Shown piece after piece: positions 1 through 5,348 of a DNA stretch of 8,096 nt (its first letter is position 1; every line of letters starts with the position of its first letter). This stretch comes from CAZBEA01 sp964490835 (lineage in GTDB: Bacteria; Patescibacteriota; Microgenomatia; Levybacterales; GWA1-39-11), in NCBI GenBank assembly GCA_964490835.1, contig CAZBEA010000049.1, positions 1 to 8,096 of the forward strand, in the 5' to 3' direction. The translations under genes and the position numbers were made by a program. The notes beneath the pieces are model-generated. The model did no database searches. It had not been told where the DNA came from and saw only the letters and a program-made list of their open reading frames with translations.

Positions 1-58
1 AAATTCGAACACTCGTTATTTTACTAAATTCATACATGCTTTACCAGAAAATTCCTTC

Positions 59-87
59 TTGACAACAATTGTAAGAAAGATCACAGT
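59..87 (+). promoter_or_regulatory. Predicted promoter of the DUF5684-like gene
   Basis: A perfect -35 hexamer TTGACA (59-64) is followed after 17 bases by CACAGT (82-87), a weak -10 that keeps the A2, A4 and T6 positions of TATAAT. The predicted transcription start is near 94, two bases before the ATG at 96, so the mRNA would be nearly leaderless. The competing TATAAG at 87-92 lies 22 bases from the -35 and would start transcription inside the gene. The -10 is the weak part of this call. Confidence 0.45.
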
Positions 88-95
88 ATAAGTAT

Positions 96-644
96 ATGCA
101 ATTGTTGGCTCAAGATTTTCCGGAAGAAATGCCTAGTGTTGAAGATTACAATACTGAAATACCCCTCGACACTGTTCCACAAGCTGAGATTAATTATGCT
201 CCACTGGCTGGGATGGGGGTTGGGTTTATGATCGTTTGGGCAGCTGTTGTTATAATCGGAATTTTGACAATGTGGAAGATATTTTCAAAGGCAGGCAAGC
301 CGGGTTGGGCTGCAATCATACCTTTGTATAATATAATTGTTCTGCTTCAGATCATTGGTAGACCGGCATGGTGGATTCTTCTATTCTTTGTTCCTTTTGC
401 AAATCTTGTAATATCGGTCATTATGTCGCTCGACCTTGCGAAGGTATTTAATAAATCTACTTTGTTTGGAATTATGTTGTTATGGTTTATTCCTGTCGGA
501 TATTTTATTCTTGCATTCGGAAGCGCAAAATACACAGCTCCAACAGCTGGCCCAACATCTTCAACACCTTCTACTCCCGCATCTCCGCCCCCAGCGGCTC
601 CCGCTCCCGAGGCACCTACACAACCCACGACCCCCGCGTCTTAG
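96..644 (+). CDS. DUF5684-like small multipass membrane protein with Pro/Ala/Thr-rich tail
   Basis: A 182-residue integral membrane protein of unknown function. Hydrophobic segments lie at about residues 40-60, 71-88, 91-111 and 121-142. The run KAGKPGWAAIIPLYN (65-79), then GRPAWW (89-93) and a final segment ending in FGSAKY (141-146), is typical of the DUF5684 family as I know it. The N-terminal 35 residues are acidic and polar. The last ~35 residues are almost only Pro, Ala, Thr and Ser, a likely flexible tail. I chose the ATG at 96 because a TTGACA promoter places the transcript start two bases before it. The in-frame ATG at 129 is an alternative, but its only purine run (GGAAG, 122-126) is too close to act as a ribosome-binding site. 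The stop TAG (642-644) overlaps the stop of the opposing nuclease gene. The family assignment is from pattern memory, and the biochemical role is unknown. Confidence 0.82.
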   Translation: MQLLAQDFPEEMPSVEDYNTEIPLDTVPQAEINYAPLAGMGVGFMIVWAAVVIIGILTMWKIFSKAGKPGWAAIIPLYNIIVLLQIIGRPAWWILLFFVPFANLVISVIMSLDLAKVFNKSTLFGIMLLWFIPVGYFILAFGSAKYTAPTAGPTSSTPSTPASPPPAAPAPEAPTQPTTPAS

Positions 645-1399
645 GTTTTCTTATTCTGACATGCCCCATCTGCCCAAAGTCCGACTTTTAATTCTTGTGC
701 TTTTTGCTGTTCTTCTTTGTACAGCGACTGATATTTATACGGAAGATCGTACGTATACTCACTCGCATACCCAAGACTTATGATGAGTCTTCCATAGTCG
801 GTAGTTCCCTCATTGAGCCAGACATACCTGAGAAGTCTGCCGTAGCGGTCGCGCTCTGTTTGGGTTGAGTCTTTTTCAAGAATAAGATTGGTTTGACTAC
901 TGAAGATTTGTTGGGCTTTTTCAGACGCCTCTTTCCCAAGACACTCGGGGGCAATACGAGGGTCGACCACTTCCGGCGTATCAATTCCTATGATTCGTAC
1001 AATTTGCTTTTTTCCGTTTTGTTCCACCTCTATCGTGTCACCGTCTACAACTCTTACAAAAGTTACATCTTCTTTTGTCTCTGAGTTTATTATTGTTTCG
1101 TTAGTATTGGATTTAGGGTTTTTTTCATTGACACCGGCGACTTGACCTTGATGGTCCACGCGGTCTTTTGTAAGTTGAGGATTGGCGCTAAAAAATCCAT
1201 ATGTCCATGCAAAACCAACAGGGATCAGTAGCAAGATAGAAAGTGCCATCAGTGTGTACTTTACGGCTGGAAGACGGATTTTGGTATGCGCAAGGTAAAT
1301 ACCACCGGTTAATAGTATGAAAGGCCAAAACACAACGGAAAGGAGGACAATGAGAGGAATAGATACAAATTTTCGCTTACGAGCAAAGAGAATATGCAT
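641..1399 (-). CDS. Membrane-anchored thermonuclease (staphylococcal nuclease-like, SNc domain)
   Basis: A Ca-dependent phosphodiesterase of the staphylococcal nuclease fold, expected to cut DNA and/or RNA. The catalytic domain spans about residues 110-250. VVDGDT (117-122) supplies the metal ligand D121. RIIGIDTPE (135-143) supplies R135, D140, T141 and E143. DRYGR (184-188) supplies R188. These align with D21, R35, D40, T41, E43 and R87 of the S. aureus enzyme, so the active site is complete. The N-terminus has a basic start (RKRK, 7-10), a hydrophobic stretch at 12-37 and a second at 48-70, followed by a polar linker. The enzyme is therefore membrane tethered rather than freely secreted. 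C153 and C247 could form a disulfide if the domain is outside. The side of the membrane is not certain, because the short loop between the hydrophobic stretches is also basic. A role in degrading external DNA for nucleotide scavenging or uptake is inference. It is divergent from lon and convergent with the DUF5684-like gene. Confidence 0.93.
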   Translation of the reverse strand: MHILFARKRKFVSIPLIVLLSVVFWPFILLTGGIYLAHTKIRLPAVKYTLMALSILLLIPVGFAWTYGFFSANPQLTKDRVDHQGQVAGVNEKNPKSNTNETIINSETKEDVTFVRVVDGDTIEVEQNGKKQIVRIIGIDTPEVVDPRIAPECLGKEASEKAQQIFSSQTNLILEKDSTQTERDRYGRLLRYVWLNEGTTDYGRLIISLGYASEYTYDLPYKYQSLYKEEQQKAQELKVGLWADGACQNKKT

Positions 1400-1408
1400 T
1401 CAAAAGCC

Positions 1409-1437
1409 ATTATAGAAGGTTTGTGTCACAGTTTCCA
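1409..1437 (-). promoter_or_regulatory. Predicted promoter of the thermonuclease gene
   Basis: On the minus strand, TGGAAA (1437-1432) is followed after 17 bases by a perfect TATAAT (1414-1409). The predicted start is near 1402, three bases before the ATG at 1399. No Shine-Dalgarno sequence can fit in such a leader. Confidence 0.6.
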
Positions 1438-1490
1438 GTCTATTGATTTTCAATCTCAAGATTTTTATACTAGATCTAAGAATTGAACAC

Positions 1491-1519
1491 TTGACAATTA
1501 GCAATTAGTTTGTTACACT
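1491..1519 (+). promoter_or_regulatory. Predicted promoter of lon
   Basis: TTGACA (1491-1496) is followed after 17 bases by TACACT (1514-1519), four of six matches to TATAAT including A2 and T6. The predicted start is near 1526, leaving a 7-base leader before the lon ATG. The -10 and the spacer lie inside the CIRCE-like palindrome at 1498-1524, so a bound repressor would block polymerase directly. Confidence 0.6.
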
Positions 1520-1524
1520 GCTAA
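1498..1524 (+). promoter_or_regulatory. CIRCE-like operator candidate (HrcA-type) over the lon promoter
   Basis: The half-sites TTAGCAATT (1498-1506) and CACTGCTAA (1516-1524) are separated by exactly 9 bases. The CIRCE consensus bound by the HrcA repressor is TTAGCACTC-N9-GAGTGCTAA. The outer six bases of each half match exactly, and 13 of 18 consensus bases match in total. The inner triplets differ and do not pair with each other. The palindrome extends one more base on each side (A1497/T1525). It overlaps the spacer and -10 of the lon promoter, the right place for repression. That HrcA binds here is inference; no hrcA gene is in the window. Confidence 0.45.
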
Positions 1525-1532
1525 TCCTTTTT

Positions 1533-3914
1533 ATGACAGATAAATCTTCGAAACCTACACCAATTATCCCAATTCGTGACGGGATTGTCTTTCCCCATAC
1601 TGAATCTATCCTTACGTTCGGAAGACCCAAGAGCCTTGCAGCGCTGGAAAACGCTTTTAACGGCGAGCGTACCGTAGTATTTGCTCTCCAAAAGAATCCA
1701 CGACAAAACGACCCATTTCCGGAAGACCTATATGAGGTAGGAACACTTGCTCGAATCGAGCGAATGATTAGATCGGACGGAGAGGTAAATGCGCTCGTGA
1801 AGGGGCTTGCTCGGGTTAAAATTAGCTCTATTCAAGACGAAGGCGGGTATTTTATGGGTGAGGTTGTTGAGATCGACGAACAGAATACAGATTCGCCAGA
1901 GATCAAAGCTCTTACGAACCACCTCATCTCAGAATTCAAAAAAGCTCTGTCACTGGGTAAGCAAGCTGACTTTTTGGTCTTTATGAATATTATGTCCGAA
2001 GTCTCTCCTGAGGAGCTCGGAGATCAGATAGCTTCGACCTTGGATATTAAAGGATCTGAGCGGCAAGAAATTCTTGAGGAGGCAGATCTTCAAAAAAGAC
2101 TCGAAAAAATTTCAGACTTTTTGTCACGTGAAGTAAAGGTTTTGGAACTAGAGCGCAAAATCGCCAACAAAACCTCCGAGCAATTTGAAAAAAGTGCCAA
2201 AGAAGCAGTGTTACGTGAGCGTCTGAAGACTATTGAGAAAGAATTGGGTGAATCTGAGGAAGGAAGTGAAATTCGAGAGCTGTACGAGAAAATTAAAAAG
2301 TCCGGAATGCCAAAAGATGTTTTTGAAAAAGCCAAAAAGGAACTCAAAAAACTACAACAAACAACTCCATACAACCCGGAAGCCGGATACATCAGAAATT
2401 ATCTTGAATGGCTTATCGCACTTCCATGGGACAAAAAATCAACCAGTAATGTTGACCTCAAAAAAGCTGAAAAAATTCTGGACGAGGACCATTATGGACT
2501 AAATAAGGTAAAGGAACGCGTTATCGAATACCTCGCGGTTCATAAATTGGCCGGAAAAATGAAAGGTCCAATTTTATGTTTTTATGGACCTCCGGGGGTC
2601 GGTAAAACTTCTATTGGTAAGTCTATTGCCAGGGCTTTGGGGCGAGAATTTGTAAAGGTCTCGCTTGGTGGAGTACACGATGAGGCAGAAATACGTGGTC
2701 ACAGGCGTACATATGTCGGCGCGTTGCCGGGAAGAATAATTCAGGGGATTAAAGATGCAGGAACATCAAATCCGGTCTTTATGCTCGATGAAATTGATAA
2801 AGTAGGATCTGATTTTCGTGGCGATCCATCAGCAGCTCTTCTTGAAGCGCTTGATCCCGAGCAAAATAACGCGTTTGCAGACCATTACTTGGATGTTCCA
2901 TACGATCTGTCAGATGCGATGTTCATCACAACTGCCAACATGCTCGATACTATTCCACCGGCTCTTCGTGACAGGCTTGAAATAATCGATTTCGCGGGAT
3001 ACACGGAGGATGAGAAATTTCACATCGCAAAAGATTTTCTTCTTCGCAAGCAGCTTGAGTCGCATGGACTAAAAGATTCACATGTTGAGGTTACCGATGA
3101 GGCACTTCACTATATCATTCGAAGATACACGCGCGAAGCGGGTGTGAGAAGTCTCGAGAGACAAGTCCAGATGATTTTACGAAAAGTTGCCCGAAAGGTA
3201 GCAGAAGGGAAAAAGGGGAAAATTATTATCAATAACAAAAATATTGCAAAGTTTTTGGGACCCGAAAGACATTCTTCATCGATGATTGAGAAAAAAGACG
3301 AGGTGGGTATGTCGACAGGTCTTGCCTGGACACAGGTCGGTGGAGATATTCTCTTCATCGAAGTAGCGCTTATGCCGGGTAAAGGAAGATTGACTCTTAC
3401 AGGACAACTTGGTGATGTTATGAAAGAATCGTGCCAAGCAGCACTCTCATATGTAAGGGCCCGCGCTCGAAAATTAGGGATTAAAGACGACTTTGACAAA
3501 ATTGATGTACATGTTCATGTTCCTGAGGGTGCAGTACCCAAAGACGGACCCTCGGCAGGTGGCGCAATTACAACTGCAATAGTATCGGCTCTCACAAAAA
3601 TTCCAGTCAATAGAATGGTTGGAATGACAGGTGAAGTGACATTAAGAGGAAGAATTCTTGAGATCGGTGGAGTGAAAGAAAAAGTATTGGCAGCGCATCG
3701 TGCAGGACTCAGGACTGTAATTATGCCGAAGGAAAACAGAAAAGATCTTGAGGATGTTCCGAAAGAAGTAACGCGAGAAATGAGATTTGTATTCGTATCA
3801 CACATGGATGATGTATTGAAGGTAGCATTGACAAGACCTATTCAGGGCTTGAAAGATATTAGGGGTGAAAAAGAATCTTCAGTTACTTCTCCTCAGCCTG
3901 TCATGGCAGACTAA
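1533..3914 (+). CDS. lon: ATP-dependent Lon protease (endopeptidase La)
   Basis: A cytosolic hexameric AAA+ serine protease that unfolds and degrades damaged and selected regulatory proteins. All parts are present in 793 residues, close to the usual ~780-800. The N-terminal LON substrate-binding domain (about 9-200) opens with the typical PIIPIRDGIVFPH. A Lys/Glu-rich helical, coiled-coil stretch runs about 200-300. The AAA+ module has Walker A GPPGVGKT (352-359, K358) and Walker B FMLDEID (416-422, D419/E420), with a sensor-1 TTANMLD and an RDRLE region after it. The proteolytic domain (about 590-785) holds the catalytic dyad S674 in KDGPSAGG and K717 in GGVKEKV, spaced 43 residues apart as in E. 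coli (S679/K722). The last ~18 residues are a non-conserved tail. The ATG at 1533 directly precedes the conserved domain and lies 7 bases after the predicted transcript start; there is no Shine-Dalgarno sequence. The CIRCE-like palindrome suggests heat-shock control. No terminator is visible before the next gene. Confidence 0.98.
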   Translation: MTDKSSKPTPIIPIRDGIVFPHTESILTFGRPKSLAALENAFNGERTVVFALQKNPRQNDPFPEDLYEVGTLARIERMIRSDGEVNALVKGLARVKISSIQDEGGYFMGEVVEIDEQNTDSPEIKALTNHLISEFKKALSLGKQADFLVFMNIMSEVSPEELGDQIASTLDIKGSERQEILEEADLQKRLEKISDFLSREVKVLELERKIANKTSEQFEKSAKEAVLRERLKTIEKELGESEEGSEIRELYEKIKKSGMPKDVFEKAKKELKKLQQTTPYNPEAGYIRNYLEWLIALPWDKKSTSNVDLKKAEKILDEDHYGLNKVKERVIEYLAVHKLAGKMKGPILCFYGPPGVGKTSIGKSIARALGREFVKVSLGGVHDEAEIRGHRRTYVGALPGRIIQGIKDAGTSNPVFMLDEIDKVGSDFRGDPSAALLEALDPEQNNAFADHYLDVPYDLSDAMFITTANMLDTIPPALRDRLEIIDFAGYTEDEKFHIAKDFLLRKQLESHGLKDSHVEVTDEALHYIIRRYTREAGVRSLERQVQMILRKVARKVAEGKKGKIIINNKNIAKFLGPERHSSSMIEKKDEVGMSTGLAWTQVGGDILFIEVALMPGKGRLTLTGQLGDVMKESCQAALSYVRARARKLGIKDDFDKIDVHVHVPEGAVPKDGPSAGGAITTAIVSALTKIPVNRMVGMTGEVTLRGRILEIGGVKEKVLAAHRAGLRTVIMPKENRKDLEDVPKEVTREMRFVFVSHMDDVLKVALTRPIQGLKDIRGEKESSVTSPQPVMAD

Positions 3915-3919
3915 TTATC

Positions 3920-3948
3920 TTGACCTTTGAACACTCTTGCAATAAAGT
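3920..3948 (+). promoter_or_regulatory. Predicted leaderless promoter of the 3955 gene
   Basis: TTGACC (3920-3925) is followed after 17 bases by TAAAGT (3943-3948), each matching consensus at four or five of six positions. The predicted start falls on 3955, the A of the start codon. Transcription independent of lon is therefore plausible despite the 40-base gap. The AGGA at 3950-3953 is one base from the ATG, too close for ribosome binding. Confidence 0.5.
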
Positions 3949-3954
3949 TAGGAT

Positions 3955-5037
3955 ATGGAGCAAGAACCAGTTCCTCAAAAAAAGTCTGACCTTCTCATAG
4001 TATTAATAATAACTATTGGTTTCGGAACAAGCTTTGTCGGAGGTTTTTTTGTATCGAAATTCCTCGCTGGAGAAAAAAATGTTACAACAATAACACCTGA
4101 TGATAAAAAATCTGTACCAATTCCACGAATCGAATCTGAAGAGGAAATTGTAGATGCGGGTGAAGGTACCGCACAAGAGTCAACTAAATTTACAGCTGGA
4201 AAATTTTATTACGATGATACCATCATTATGGTATCAAAAAATGCGCCTCACAGAAATATTGTCGCAACAGTAACTCGAGTACAGCAAGATCAAAATTATG
4301 TTCAAAATACACGGGTAAGTTTTCATGATGGGTCAATTTGGAGAAGAAGAATAACTTCACAAGCAACTTCAGATTCGGCGATTGTATCCAATAACATTGT
4401 GAAGTCTTGGAATGTCAAAGTTGATCCTTCTCGAGTTCTGAGAGAGCAAGTTGAAGGGTCGCTTGAAATAGATGCCGTCTCTATTTCTTTTAATTCGGGT
4501 CCGCTTCAAAATGAACTCTCAATTCGAAGTCTTCCGGGATACACCAAATTTATGTCGCAAGGAATGGGAACTCTTACAGTCGACGGTGTACCTTATGAGT
4601 CATATGTCCTTTACACACGAATTTATTCTCAAAATGCGCGAGAGATGCAATTTTACAACCAACCATTTGGTGTAAAAACAGACTGGTTGGCTTTTTGGGA
4701 TCAAGAAGGCCATTTCTATCATGTTGATGTAACAAATGTTGATAACCCCACACCAACGTATCAGACGCACCAGATCGGAATTCATGCCGATCAGAATAAA
4801 ACGGTTTCCAAGACTTTTAATGTCGGAGTCGAACGCGACTCATCGAACCCCCCAAAAAATTACACAATACAGTTACGCGATCCATTAAATATTTCACTTT
4901 CTCTTGAGCGGACAAACGAATTAAATAAAGATACCAGTGGATCATTCACGTGGTATCTTGGAAATGTCGAAGGTAAAGTCAGTCGCGATGGAAAATTCAT
5001 CCCCGGGGTTGGTCTTATAGAATACATCTACAATTAA
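3955..5037 (+). CDS. Membrane-anchored extracytoplasmic beta-rich protein, possibly AttH/CrtC lipocalin-like
   Basis: A 360-residue protein with a short N-terminal tail, one hydrophobic segment at about 13-37, an acidic low-complexity linker (about 40-75) and a large polar domain (about 80-360) rich in alternating, aromatic, beta-type sequence. The segment probably anchors the domain outside the membrane. I do not recognise the family with certainty. Two stretches recall AttH/CrtC (carotenoid 1,2-hydratase/tocopherol cyclase-type lipocalin-like) proteins: GMGTLTVDGVPYESYVLYTR (203-222) with an aromatic run after it, and the C-terminal GNVEGKVSRDGKFIPGVGL (336-354), which resembles the 'WEGAV..G...GxGYvE' ending of that family. 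No catalytic residue can be named, so this is a fold suggestion only. It follows lon with its own predicted promoter. Its stop TAA (5035-5037) overlaps the stop of the next gene on the other strand. The gene itself is secure; the fold is weakly supported. Confidence 0.8.
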   Translation: MEQEPVPQKKSDLLIVLIITIGFGTSFVGGFFVSKFLAGEKNVTTITPDDKKSVPIPRIESEEEIVDAGEGTAQESTKFTAGKFYYDDTIIMVSKNAPHRNIVATVTRVQQDQNYVQNTRVSFHDGSIWRRRITSQATSDSAIVSNNIVKSWNVKVDPSRVLREQVEGSLEIDAVSISFNSGPLQNELSIRSLPGYTKFMSQGMGTLTVDGVPYESYVLYTRIYSQNAREMQFYNQPFGVKTDWLAFWDQEGHFYHVDVTNVDNPTPTYQTHQIGIHADQNKTVSKTFNVGVERDSSNPPKNYTIQLRDPLNISLSLERTNELNKDTSGSFTWYLGNVEGKVSRDGKFIPGVGLIEYIYN

Positions 5038-5327
5038 AATAGTGGTCGTGCGGGATTTTCCAATTTAAGATAGATCACAAGAAATACACCCAGGAGAAGT
5101 AGTCCAACAATTATTCCCGACAGAATCTTAATAATTGGTTTGTTAAATAATCTGCCCCAAATTGTTCCAAGCCCCAGAGCCGGTATCGCAAATCCGGCGA
5201 TCACAACAGCCACAATTTTTGCAATTGGGATTAGGATAACAGCCGGCAAGAGAATGATTGCGTGTGCGTGTCCAGCCAAGGCGTGAAAAAGTAAAACAAG
5301 GGAAAGAAATGAAAGAGTAATTCTCAT
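5034..5327 (-). CDS. Small hydrophobic membrane protein, unknown function
   Basis: A 97-residue, very hydrophobic protein of unknown family. Residues 1-23 look like a signal peptide ending in AHA, which would fit signal peptidase I cleavage. Two further hydrophobic segments follow (about 24-56 and 65-87), separated by a short loop with basic residues (WGRLFNKP, 57-64). The C-terminus is polar and short. Evidence that it is real: it exactly fills the space between its neighbours, its stop TAA overlaps the opposing stop by 4 bases, and a TAAAAT -10 is placed so that the transcript would begin at its ATG. I recognise no motif. A chance hydrophobic open frame cannot be excluded. Confidence 0.6.
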   Translation of the reverse strand: MRITLSFLSLVLLFHALAGHAHAIILLPAVILIPIAKIVAVVIAGFAIPALGLGTIWGRLFNKPIIKILSGIIVGLLLLGVFLVIYLKLENPARPLF

Positions 5328-5332
5328 ATAAT
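5304..5332 (+). promoter_or_regulatory. Predicted promoter of the swivel-domain gene
   Basis: A perfect TATAAT (5327-5332) lies 17 bases after a poor -35 (AAGAAA, 5304-5309). The predicted start is near 5339, ten bases before the ATG at 5349. The region is very AT-rich, so chance -10 matches are likely. The hexamer touches the first base of the divergent gene, so the two promoters overlap. Confidence 0.35.
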
Positions 5333-5333
5333 A

Positions 5334-5339
5334 ATTTTA
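5334..5339 (-). promoter_or_regulatory. Predicted -10 of the small membrane protein gene
   Basis: On the minus strand TAAAAT (5339-5334) is five of six bases of TATAAT and places the transcript start at 5327, the A of the ATG. I see no good -35 at 16-18 bases upstream. Confidence 0.35.
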
Positions 5340-5348
5340 ATATATCTT

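Noticed and set aside
129..131. Alternative ATG start of the first gene, with GGAAG just upstream
   Set aside because: The GGAAG is only two bases from the ATG, too close for ribosome binding, and the TTGACA promoter spacing fits the ATG at 96 better.
436..783. Overlapping plus-strand frame with leucine- and proline-rich translation
   Set aside because: It is a frame-shifted reading of the DUF5684-like gene and of the nuclease gene's reverse strand; its composition is an artefact of the repetitive C-rich tail.
3110..3499. Long open frame antisense to lon (also 2090-2392 and 3515-3805)
   Set aside because: They are shadows of a highly conserved lon coding sequence, with no family motif and no promoter of their own.
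3950..3953. AGGA as a Shine-Dalgarno sequence for the 3955 gene
   Set aside because: Only one base separates it from the ATG, and the predicted transcript starts at the ATG, so it would not be in the mRNA.
3915..3954. Terminator after lon
   Set aside because: No inverted repeat followed by a T-run is present in the 40-base gap.
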